A stretch of DNA of 64,000 bases, from positions 1,488,001-1,552,000 of the forward strand of contig BSBN01001484.1 of the NCBI GenBank assembly GCA_027924645.1, read 5' to 3'. Under the pieces are notes generated by a model. It made no database searches, was not told the DNA's origin, and was given only the letters and a program-made list of their open reading frames with translations. The position numbers and the translations under genes were made by a program. Shown piece after piece: positions 36,079 through 46,386 of the stretch; position 1 is the stretch's first letter; the number at the start of each line of letters is the position of its first letter. Source of the DNA: Cunninghamia lanceolata (lineage: Eukaryota > Streptophyta > Pinopsida > Cupressales > Cupressaceae).

Positions 36079-36534
36079 ATAAGTAGTATAGGGGTACTTA
36101 TCTCTAGAATTAATGATGGATAAATGTTGTTGATGTCGTTCTAAATCAATTTGTATTTGTCAGAAAATTAATTGCCTTAGTGTGACAAATGTCTCAAAGT
36201 CTAAATCATCATAGAAAATCATGCAAATTGATCTCAAGCCCCACAAGCTTGAACCCAATTGTTGTCAAGCTAATCCAATACATAACATTAATTTAAATTG
36301 CATGAAAATTGATTTGAACCATGCATAATTAATCTATATCATTTTGGGTCAAGTTGGGATAGTTATTCCATGGGAGGGAGGGGAGCTTATCTATACATTG
36401 CATTTGAAGCCCCACTATCTAAATCTATGGCCCATATATCATAACCAGGCTAGTCCCTCTATGCCCTATCAATATGGGGGTGGGGGTAGTCCAACTTACC
36501 CAGGGGTATACGTTATTTTCTGGCTAGTTACCCC

Positions 36535-36542
36535 ATATATAG
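36535..36542 (+). promoter_or_regulatory. TATA-like element of the DUF4228 gene
   Basis: ATATATAG, 141 bp before the start codon, fits a plant TATA box with a leader of about 110 bases. There is no experimental support. Confidence 0.4.
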
Positions 36543-36682
36543 ATAGGGCTGGGAAGATAGAAGAGCTATGTCACCATAGCCAGTCATGCAAACCGGCAAA
36601 ATTGTATGCGAAAAACAAAATCTGTGGCTGCAATATTGTATGAGAAATCATTCTAAAGCTGACAAAGTCATAATATTGTAAT

Positions 36683-37195
36683 ATGGGTATTTGCATTTCT
36701 TCACAGGTCAATGAATCCCAACCCACTACAAATATCATACTGATGGATGGAAGCATCAAGGAATTTGCTGAAGCTCTGAACTGTAAGGAGATTCTGCAAG
36801 AAAATTCAGGCCACTTTATCTACAGTTCAGATGGGCTTTATATAGGAAGAAAGATATTTGAGGTTCTTAAAGAAGATGACCTGCTGCAAGTTGGGCAGCT
36901 CTATTTTCTTCTTCCAAATAGGAAATTGGAGTATGTGGTCACAGAGTTGGACATGGCTGCTCTACTTTCTAAGGCTAATTCTGCAGTTACACAGAAGGAA
37001 AGAAGCAGCCAAAAAGTGCAGCCTTTGTTTGATATTCATTTGGATATTAAAGAGGAAAGCCAGGAATTATCATGGGCAGAGGAACCATGTAGGGTCAATT
37101 TTTGTTTGTCATCCAAGATCTCTGATTTAGCTGCCTCAAGGGTGGGTAAAAACCACTGGCACTCAAAATTGGAGACAATTATGGAGGGTGTGTGA
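36683..37195 (+). CDS. DUF4228 (PADRE) domain protein
   Basis: Intact single-exon frame of 170 codons. The protein begins MGICISSQ: Gly2 with Ser6 fits N-myristoylation and Cys4 could be palmitoylated, so membrane association is likely. The DUF4228 pattern is clear: a beta-strand start IILMDGSIKEF (residues 18-28), a middle SGHFIYSSD (42-50), then DDLLQVGQLYFLLP (65-78) and MAALLSKANSAV (91-102). The C-terminus NHWHSKLETIMEGV resembles the usual family end. Length is normal for the family (about 150-220). Family members respond to abiotic stress and pathogens; biochemical function is unknown. The ATG chosen gives the conserved MGxC start. A TTCTTCACAG word at codons 5-8 resembles a splice acceptor, so a spliced N-terminus cannot be fully excluded. 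It is flanked by retroelement relics on the left and AT-rich DNA on the right. The only convincing host gene here. Confidence 0.85.
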   Translation: MGICISSQVNESQPTTNIILMDGSIKEFAEALNCKEILQENSGHFIYSSDGLYIGRKIFEVLKEDDLLQVGQLYFLLPNRKLEYVVTELDMAALLSKANSAVTQKERSSQKVQPLFDIHLDIKEESQELSWAEEPCRVNFCLSSKISDLAASRVGKNHWHSKLETIMEGV

Positions 37196-37300
37196 TTACA
37201 ATTCCAAAAATCCCATCATCCATGTATAGGCTAGATGTAATATTGTATCTTCTGGTTTGGAATACGGTTGTTTATACAGAACTCAAATCTTACAGGTTTC

Positions 37301-37399
37301 CAATTTTGTATCATTTTTCCTTTTTCCAAATTACATTTGGATGTTCTAGCAATTTTGTATCATTTTTCCTTTTTCCAAATTACATTTTGGATGTTCCAG
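37301..37399 (+). repeat. 49-bp tandem duplication behind the DUF4228 gene
   Basis: Two adjacent copies (37301-37349, 37350-37399) starting CAATTTTGTATCATTTTTCC and ending GATGTTCYAG. They differ by one inserted T and one C/T change. They lie about 100 bases after the stop codon, probably in the 3' untranslated region. Confidence 0.85.
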
Positions 37400-40109
37400 C
37401 ACTGCATCTTATGTAATATATCCTCTCCAGATCAAATTAATGAGTTGGGTTAAAACCCATATTTCATAGGAGGTGATGGTTCAGGCACTATTCATTGTAT
37501 TTAGTTGATTTTCATCTAGGGGATGAAGTTCAAAGATTCTGGGAAGGTTTCCCATTTTAGAACTAATCTTGCTTAAGCTTAGAGAAACACTTGACTGGGC
37601 AGGTTTTCCTTGCCATTTTGTTTTTTCTACGTGGCTAAATAATAAGTCCAATTTATATGGATTCCTAAAGTCTTTTCTTGTTCGTGACCAATTAGTTTTA
37701 TTTACAAGCTAAGCTACAAGAATTTGTTATTACCATTTTGGTAAGAAATAAATATACCTTCAGAAAATTTTGAAACATGTAATGTTCATAAGTTTATGAT
37801 TGGATTATTAATGAAGGAATAGCCTAACTACGACTCAATTATATATAAGTGTGACTCAATTATATATAAGTTTCCTTGATATTTTTCTATTTAGTTTTGT
37901 GTCTAATTTGAGACAATGGCTTAATGCATTTATATAGCTACAAATGACATATTTTTGTATATAGTTGGGCTAGCATGCCTATCCTTGCTTGCACCAAGTC
38001 CTATGATTATTGCTTATCTACTTATCCCAATGTCAATGTGCACACAATTCCATTCCAATTGGTTTATTGTCTGATTTTGATCATTACTCCAATCCTTATT
38101 CATAATCCAATTCTATTGGACATAGATCCAACCTAGTTATCTGCCCCAGGTTGTTGTGTCTGGGTGTGAGGTAGTCTTTGCAGCTATAATCTTAATCTTT
38201 TAATTGCAAAATCAAAATCAAACATTTATCCAACTAGCCCCATCTTGCACTTTGGTCCTAGGCTAACTATGCACAATTCTTTGCACTTTACTGTTATGTT
38301 ACCTATAAAAAGATAGTCATTACATTCATTTTAATGATCCATTTAGTATCTAAGAATTGAATATTATCCATCAATCCAAGAATCTATTAGCACAAGGACA
38401 TTCAAGAATAATCACACGTTGAAGTGTGCTTTTGGTTAAGGTATTTTTAAATATCTCTAGCTTGATAGAAAAACCCTAAGAGATGCTATATTAAACTTAA
38501 CAGCTAAATTCAATTATTTAATTCATTTATATTCCACATTTAATTTTGGCAATTATCTTAATCTATATGACTTGGCTACAATAAAATTAACCTAACTCAA
38601 TGGTGCTTATATATACATTTAGTAATTGGACTTGATAAATTGTAAAGGAATCATTCATTTTGCAATAAGGAAGAATTTATACACTTCTAATTATATGTTC
38701 AAAAGTTTTGTGAAATTCAATCTATAGTTTTAACAATTCTGCACTTATTTTAAAAATAGCAACTAAAATAAAAGACTCAATAGAAATACATTTAAAAATT
38801 TAAAAATTTGTTAATAGAATGAAGAAATGATGAATATAATTGAACTTTTGGAATTCAATCTATTTTGCCCTTTTTATTGTTAATTTATTCATATAGATTT
38901 TATTTTAATATTTTATAAAAACTTTAATATAATTATACAATGTTCAGTATTATTAAAATTTAATTTTAAAAGCTTATAATAAATTATATAAATAATATTA
39001 TTGTGATGAAACTTTTATAAATAATTATTTTGTACATATTAAATATATTATAATTACTAATATACAAGTGTGTATTGATTACTAATCACCTTTATAATTA
39101 TTTTTAAAGTAATGTTCATTTTAAAATATATAATAATGTCTCTTATGAGTTTGCTTACAAGGTTACCTCTTTAAGAGTGGGATCAAAAAGTGCATTCTTA
39201 GCCCTTTTCCTTTTTGTTTTCAACTCATTTTATTGCTCCTCTTTTGATATTTGTTTGATCCTAGCTATCTTTGATCCCCTTGGAGCATGTATCATTCCCA
39301 AAAATTATACGTAATGACCTTGGTATACATGAACACCAAGTTATCCTACTCTTGTTGCAACCTTTCTACAATCTAAGATGTCAATGCATTGTGCTCCTAT
39401 CCTTTGGACAAGACCACACATGGTAACATCCCTCAAACTCAAACTTCACTTTTCCTAGTCACTCTTCTCTCCTTCACTCTCAAAAGCCCTAATTCACCAC
39501 CAACATTTAAAAAGCATAGTCTGAATATAAAATAGAAATTTTAATAGAAAATACAAATAAAAGGAAGAATCCATAAGCACTTAGGATTAACACACACAAC
39601 ATTAGAGATTTCAACCACTTAGGAGTAGTAACCACACACCACCATGGACTTCATTAGCTAAGCTTCATAGTTGTAGCACACACTTCTTTTGTACCTAAGG
39701 TTTTACACAACTCAATCTCTTGTTTAATATTACTATTAAATTAGCCTAGAGATCTAATTGATGGAAACCCCTTAATGTGCCCCAAGTACCCATTTTCCCC
39801 CTAGATAGCAAGTTGCAAGTTTGGCCAAGAGTTATAGAGGTTGTTATTGCATGTAATAGGATATTAATGCATGACTTAGATAATAATGCAATCATTCAGA
39901 AAGGAGAACACAAAATGGGATACAACCACATATGCTACTATCTTTGGTAGCATTGTCACAATGGAAAATTCAAAAATCGAACACATGCCCACAAAATACC
40001 CTCATTTCTCTTCTACTACTTGTGTCTTCTTCAACCTTTACAATATACCAAGTCTCTTCCCTTCTCTTTATTTTATGTATTTTTATTTCTTGTACAATCT
40101 TAACTCTAT
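37400..40109. other. AT-rich intergenic DNA, nothing recognised
   Basis: No gene-like frame. Contains a 22-bp tandem duplication of CTCAATTATATATAAGT (37835-37872) and very AT-rich DNA at 38.7-39.1 kb. Open frames near 39.9 kb look like chance. Confidence 0.45.
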
Positions 40110-41351
40110 TGTAACATCAGAAAATGTCCCCTTGGGGGCTTTTCCCTCATAAGGTTTAGCTCCCGGGTCTTTAACATGCATTTAGGACATCTTAGTTCAT
40201 AATTTGGCATCCCGATGGAATGAGCCCTAGGTAACATGACAAATGGGACCTAGGAGGACCCCTTGAGTTGTACCCTACCCAAAATAGGGGGAGGACTTGG
40301 GCGCCCACACCCTAGTCCTACCCTATTTTGGGGCAGCCTTAATTTCTGGGTGTCGGTTTGTGACCGTTATTTGGTCCCTTTACCAACACGGTAAGTTTGA
40401 ATTATGAAAATCTTGGTGAGAGTGTTTGTAGTTGCATATAAAAGCATGTTTAGGCATTCATTTGTAAAATAGATGATTGCTAGCAAGCTATTGTGTTCTC
40501 AAGGTGATTCAAGGCTTTCATTGTGTTGCAAGAGCAAACTTGTGTCGTTTATGTGTTTGTTTGTAGATTTGAGCATCCATTTCATCATGGAATGAAGAGC
40601 ATCTTCCTCCCATGATATATTCACTACAAGGTGACATTATATTGTGTTTTCATTATCAATTCCTTTGGTCTATGCCTCTGCCTCACAAGGACACGCACTT
40701 TTTATCTAACAATGATGTTCAGAGACTTAAGTGTCCTCCAGGGCTTGACTGGGGCAAGCCTCTAAACACCACAACCCCCAAACTAAGTCTTGTGATTGCA
40801 GGTTATAGGTATCGTATTCGGGAGAAGTGAAATTGCAGGAAGGATTGGTAGGCATCAAGGATTCGGTATCTAAAGAGAAGTAGGACACTAGAGCATTTCC
40901 AGGACTTGGGTGTTCACTCTAGTGTCCTCTACAATTGAATTTCTGGAAACGGAAGTTACAGAGCTGATCAGTGTCAGAAGGAGATCAGGATCCCGCAAAG
41001 AAATTGATACCTTGGACTTGGGCACTCGCTCCAATATCCCTAACTGTTCCACCTCAGAACCCTGAAAACAAGTATTCTGTGTTTTGCCATTTCACTTCCA
41101 TCTGTAAGAGTATTTTTCATTATTCATAAATTTATTACCATATTTGCATAATTAAGGTTTTAATGGTCAATTGAGCATAAGAGAAGATAAATGATAATTA
41201 AATTCCTAATCCAAGTTTCCCTACATCTCACAAGCGATCTAGGGTATGATAGTGCTCACCACTCAGCTCTAGATCCTTGAAAGTAAAGTGGAGAGGAGGA
41301 CTTAAACATCAAAACACTAAAACATTAACAAATCCAATTTTTCACTGAACA
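40110..41351 (+). repeat. 5' LTR of element at 40.1 kb
   Basis: 1242 bp. Includes ATGTCCCCTTGGGGGCTTTT (dyad CCCC...GGGG) at its start, a possible TATA ATATAAAAGCATG near 40436-40448, and the end CACTGAACA. The following TGGTGAACCCATG (from about 41355) begins with TGG and is the likely primer site; the tRNA is not identified. Confidence 0.88.
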
Positions 41352-42004
41352 TTTTGGTGAACCCATGTTTTTGGACTTAAATTGCAACTTCCTGAGTGTG
41401 TGTCTTTAGATTTGGATTGATTTCATTCATTCATATAGTCATTCATTTTATTGCATTGAGAAAAATTCAAAAAAATTGCATTGTTTGGCTTACTAAAATG
41501 CATCAATTCTTTCTAAATTTTCCTAATTCATGATTTTTGCATTAGATCTAATATAAAATATAGAAAAACTAAAAAATTTAATAATTTGCATTGCATTTTC
41601 ATCATTAATTTGCTAGGCTTTTATGGAAATTTTGGCAATTTTGATATAACCTAGTAATTCCAAAATCTAGGGTTAGTAGGCAAAATCTTTTCTCAGTTTT
41701 TTCTACTGATTTTAAAGGATCATTCAAATTTGCATTTGGCTGTAGTCTTGCATTTTAGTGTAAATTTGCATTTAGATTTAAAATATTTACATTTTTGCAT
41801 AGAAAATTTCAACAAAAAAACTAGCAATTTTCATGCATTTTCATTAGATTTGCATTGACATTTTGCACAAGATTGAAAATAATTTTCAGATCTAAGAGTA
41901 AGTCAACTTCATCATAAATCAGACTTCAAAACATTCACATAGCATTTTGTCCCAAGATCTCAAACTTAGGGCTTCAAAAACAATGATTTTCACTAAATTT
42001 GGCC

Positions 42005-42787
42005 TTATCAACTCTATAAACTTGCACCATAGGCATGTTGTGAAAAGTATTTTTGCATTAATTTGCTATTATTAGGGTAATAATTTTCTTCTCCTCCTAA
42101 AAAAACTTCACAACACCCTTTTAATGGGCTCTTGTATTGAAAATTCAGTGAAAAACTACATATTTTGGCTATTTTTTGCCCTAAGATTTGATTTAGTTTG
42201 CACTCCAAGTGTGTTGAGATCAATTTTATGGATTAAGGTGACTGATATCATTGATATTATTTGTTGTACCTCCTGATATTCATTACAACACCCCCTTTGC
42301 TAGGTCTTGGAATTGAAAAATCGTGAAAAATAGACTATTTTTGCTATATTTTCAATAAGGTTTGACCTTAAGAGGCACTAAAAGCGTGTTGTATTGGATA
42401 TTTTGGCACTAAGAGGCTGTTATTACTGATATTATTTTCTGTCCATCATCATTTTCCTCACAAAACCCTTTGTTATGCTCTTTCGCATTGAGTTTTGGTG
42501 AAAAAAAAGTGCCCATTTTGACATATTTTCACTACATTTTGACTTGGCATTATCTTGGATTTGCATCAAGAATGCATTGAGAGTGATCATATTTTTGTTT
42601 TGGACTGATATCAAACATATAACTTTCTTCCCTTCATCAAAATCCTTACAACACCCATTGTTTCATTCATTTACAGTGAAAAAAGTATCGAAAAATCAAG
42701 CATTCTGGGCTATTTATGCTCTTGTCTTTTGTACCAATTTTGAAAAGCTTTCAAAATATGATTTGGCATTGGTTTGAGCATAAAAAC
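42005..42787 (+). repeat. Four-copy leader repeat of about 180 bp
   Basis: Units recognised by ACAACACCC-type words at about 42111, 42284, 42461 and 42653 (spacing 174-192 bp). Each continues into GTGAAAAAN then ATTTTNGCTATTTT and a TGACTTGG/TTTGATTTAG segment with a GTGTTGAGAT or ATGCATTGAGAG word. Copies are strongly diverged. The block ends just before the ATG at 42788, so it would be transcribed as leader RNA. Confidence 0.6.
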
Positions 42788-43827
42788 ATGGCCTCTAATC
42801 ATAACAGCAACAACAGGTTCCCTCCTAGACCTTACATGAAAAGAAAAGCACCTGAACCTGAAATTGTCTTTACACCTCATGATAGAACAATTGGAGACTC
42901 CGATGGACCTCTTTACATCACTGTGAAAATAATGGGAAACCCCGTGGATGGAACTCTTATTGATCCTAAGTGCATGACTAATGTTGCCACTAAGGAGTTC
43001 CTCTTTTCACATCAACTAATGCAAGTTTCTTATGACCTCTCGAGCATGATGATTAAGACACATAAGGGAACCTTTATTAAACCCTTGGGTAAGATATCAT
43101 TGCTAGTAACACTATCCAGAAAACATGTCGAACAATGGTTTGATGTTGTCCCTATTTCTGACATCTTTCGAATTAAATTAGGACATCCTTGGACAAAATA
43201 AATGAGAGCTATCCCTTCGACAATACACCATTGTCTAAAATTCCCTCTAGATGGTTGCATAATCACCGTCCCTCACAACAAGTATAAACCTTTGGTTCAG
43301 AAAACACATTACAAGTTGAATTACTTTTGGGATAAAACTGAAGTACCTAGTCCTCCTACACAAGAAATGACAAAAGACAAACAACCCACATGTGAAGATA
43401 ACTTTAGACCAAAAGGACAAGGTCCCTATGCTAAGGTTCCTCCCCCAAAATCCTTACAAGGATTGGAAGGTCATTATCAACAACAAAATGTTCCACCGTG
43501 ACAAAGGAGGTTTGATCCCGGTGCTTCATCTTCTCATTTCAAAAACCCATGAAAGAGCAAGGCCCTTTCTTACAAGAGATAAGTGGTCAAAGAAAGAGAA
43601 ATAGAAAAGCAAGAGAAAGAAGAAAAAGAAGATACGAATATGCTATAAACCTTACCTCTCAACAAGAAAACATTGATCCCAACATTCCACCAAACAATAA
43701 TTATTCTAATGATGAACAACATGATGAGCAAGATATGAATATGGCTATGGTACCGTATGTCCTACTATCCTCCAACATTAGGGAGTGTGAAGATGATGAT
43801 GATGATTTGCTTATAGACAATCTCTAG
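42788..43827 (+). pseudogene. Retropepsin-like / basic-acidic protein of the 40.1-kb element
   Basis: ATG 42788. The first 138 codons have an aspartic-protease look: ITVKIMGNPVDGTLID, then a C-terminal IFRIKLGHPWTK that parallels the LLGRPW block of plant Ty3/Gypsy proteases. A TAA at 43199-43201 interrupts; the same frame resumes MRAIPSTIHHCLKFPLDG, the expected continuation, to a TGA at 43499-43501. After a frame change a Lys/Arg-rich block (QRKRNRKARERRKRRYEY) and an acidic end (ECEDDDDDLLIDNL) close at 43827. The residues after the catalytic Asp are PKC rather than T/S-G, so the enzyme is probably inactive or the family unusual. No zinc knuckle was seen. Confidence 0.6.
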
Positions 43828-44214
43828 CTCGGTAGGGGCCCTACAGGTAAGTATCTCATGCTTTCTGCATAGTGAATTTGATGATGTTTCTGTCGTATTT
43901 ACAAACCTTAACAATACTGCTGCTCCATGCACCTTTGATTGTCCTTGAATCTAGCCTTGGTGGTACTCAATTCGGAGAGCTTCATGATATAGCCCTACGG
44001 TTATCCTCGAACTCCAGATTCATTGTATAACCTTGGCTCTTTGTGTGGTTAATCATATGCATTGATGTTGTTGTTTATCATGATTTCGTAGACACTAACA
44101 TGTTTCTTGTAGGGATGTGTTTGTGGGAACATTTGGCGATCGTAAAGTACATGTCACCTCCGGGGGGTATGGGATTTGTGAAAGTCAGTGTTCCCTTGTG
44201 TGTTTTCTTCCTAC

Positions 44215-45141
44215 CCTAACATGCTTGATATCGATAACTGATATCAACCACCTTAAGGTGGGGGCATATATAAGGTAATCTGTCTATTATAGATGTTAGC
44301 AATGTGTTTGACCTCAGATGCAAAGACCTGTGCCTTAGGGTAGTGCATCATGCATCCTGAGTTTGTTTGTAATCAATCAATCAATCGTGTAAGCCCTCTA
44401 CAGAGGTGGGATATCGCGTATATCCTTTTTATCTTAATCCCTCTGTGGAGGCAAGGATGGTGTATTTCTTGGAGTAGATTGCACATCCTATCATTTTCAA
44501 AAGTCCTCTGCAGAGGCGGGGAGTGGTTCTTGACTAACTTAACCCTTAAGCGTGTCTTCAGCGATTGTTGTGGCAAAGGCCAATTGTCAGTGTGTGCCAG
44601 TAATGTGCCTGAGATGGTGTTGGACCTAGAAATAGGTACACTCCATCGCTTGTCTACCGTGTTTTCTCCGTGTCTTCAATTGTGTGTGTTTTGGCGTGCT
44701 TGTTTTGTGTAGCGTGTTTGTTGCCCCATATGTAGAGACCAGTGCCTTTGGGTAGTGCTTCTTGTATTTTGGGAGATTTTGTGTCTCTTGTGTGTGTGTT
44801 GCCCCATATATACAGAGACCTGCACCCTAGGGTAGTGCATCCTGTATTATGGGAGGTTTGTTTACTTTCCAATACTTGCATCTGCATTTCATATATATGA
44901 GAAAAAGAAAAGAAAAGAAATCATGCCTATCTTCCATGCATTATTGTGTCTTCTATGCATTGACTATCTTCTCCATATTCTACGTGACTGTAACTATCTT
45001 CTCCGTGTTTTGCGTGCATGTTATTGTCTTCTATGTGATTGGCGTGTCTTCTCCATACTTGGCGTGTTTGCTGTGTTTGTGACCTTACTTTAATGCATGT
45101 ATTAGCCTCATGTTTATACATACATTAAAGTGGGGGCTAAA
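44215..45141 (+). other. Structured 3' non-coding region of the 40.1-kb element
   Basis: Shared with the relative at 62293-63215 (minus). Features kept in both: a TGATATC...GATATCA hairpin (44227-44245), a TATA-like CATATATAAGG (44264-44274), three hairpin motifs CCTCT-NN-RGAGG (about 44395, 44440 and 44505) and three copies of a GAGACC...GGGTAGTGC...TGTATTNTGGGA repeat (about 44320, 44735 and 44815). A frame of 120 codons (44350-44712) is open here but shifted in the other copy and not conserved residue by residue, so I treat the region as RNA-structural or non-coding. Confidence 0.6.
44930..45075 (+). repeat. Degenerate TCTTCTCCRT tandem repeat
   Basis: Five or six units of about 20-30 bp beginning TCTTCTATG or TCTTCTCCAT/GT and ending in TGCGTG, ACGTGAC or GGCGTG. 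Also present in the inverted relative at about 62360-62510. It precedes the polypurine tract by about 60 bases. Confidence 0.6.
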
Positions 45142-46386
45142 TGTAATGTCAAAAAATGTCCCCTTGGGGGCTTTTCCCTCATAAGGTTTAGCTACTGGGT
45201 CTTTAGCATGCATTTAGGACATCTTAGTTCATAATTTGGCATCCTGATGGAATGAGCCCTATGTAACATGACAAATGGGACCTAGGAGGACCCCTTGAGC
45301 TGCACGTTTCCCAAAATAGGGGGGAGGACTTGGGCACCTGTGCCCTAGTCCTATCCTATTTTGGGGCAGACCTAATTTCTAGGTGTTAGTTTGTGACCAT
45401 TATTTGGTCCCTTTACCGACACGTTAAGTTTGAATTACGAAAATCTTGGTGGGAGTGTTTGTAGTTGCATATAAAAACATGTTTAGGCATTCATTTGTAA
45501 ACTAGATGATTACTAGCAAGCTATTGTGTTCTCAAGGTGATTCAAGGCTTTCATTGTGTTGCAAGAGTAGACTTGTGTGGTTTATGTGTTTGTTTGTAGA
45601 TTTGAGCATCCATTTCATCATGGAATGAATAGCATCTTCCTCCCATGATATCTTCACTACAAGGTGACATTATATTGTGTTTTCATTATCAATTCCTTTG
45701 GTCTATGCCTCTGCCTCACAAGGGCATGCACTATTTATCTGAGAATGGTATTCAGAGACTTAAGTGTCCTCCGGGGCTTGACTGAGGCAAGCCTCTAAAC
45801 ACCACAACCCCTAAACCAAGTCTTGTGATTATAGGTTACAGGTGTCATATTCGGGAGAAGTGAAGTTGCAAGAAGGATTGGCAGGCATCAAGGATTCAAG
45901 ATCTGAAGAGAAGTAGGACACTGGAGCATTTCTAAGACTTGGGTGCTCGCTCTAGTGTCCTCTGCATATGAATTTATGGAAATAGAAGTTACAGAGTTGA
46001 TTAGTGTCCGAAGGAGGTCAGGATCTTGCAAAGAAACTAGTACCTTGGACTTGGGCACCTGCTCCAGTGTCCCCGATTGTTCCACCTCGGAACCCCGAAA
46101 ACAACTATTCTGTGATTTGCCATTTCACTTCCATCTGCAAGAGCATTTTTTGTTAGTCGTCAATTTATTTCTGTATTTGCATAATTAGGGTTTTAATGGT
46201 CAATTGAGCATAAGAGAATAGAAATTGATAATTAAATTCCCTAATCCAAGTTTCCCTACATCTCACAAGCAATCTAGGGTATGATAGTTCTTGCCACTCG
46301 ACTCTAGATCCTTGAATGTAAAGCGGAGAGGAGGATTTAAACATCAAAACACTAAAACATTAACAAATCCAATTTTTCACTAAACA
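45142..46386 (+). repeat. 3' LTR of element at 40.1 kb
   Basis: 1245 bp, collinear with 40110-41351 and with the inverted LTR at 61048-62292. It differs from the 5' LTR at many scattered sites, mostly transitions, so the insertion is not recent. Confidence 0.88.

Larger units (their letters stand above)
40110..46386 (+). mobile_element. LTR retrotransposon, probably non-autonomous Gypsy-type
   Basis: Two direct LTRs (40110-41351, 45142-46386; TGTAAY...AAACA or GAACA) enclose a 3.8-kb internal region. Flanks TCTAT (40105-40109) and ACTAT (46387-46391) match in four of five bases, fitting a 5-bp target duplication with one mutation. Inside are a four-copy leader repeat, a gag/protease-like frame (42788-43827) and a long non-coding 3' part with hairpins, ending in a polypurine tract AAAGTGGGGGCTAAA before the 3' LTR. 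No reverse transcriptase, RNase H or integrase motif is visible, so mobility would need proteins supplied by another element. A relative lies at 61048-64000. Confidence 0.85.

Noticed and set aside
36344..36643. Frame of 99 codons upstream of the DUF4228 gene
   Set aside because: It lies in another frame over the promoter and leader and has no known motif; the TATA-like element lies within it.
44350..44712. 120-codon open frame in the 3' part of the 40.1-kb element
   Set aside because: The matching region of the inverted relative is frameshifted, and residue changes show no protein-like conservation. The DNA is better explained by hairpins and short repeats.
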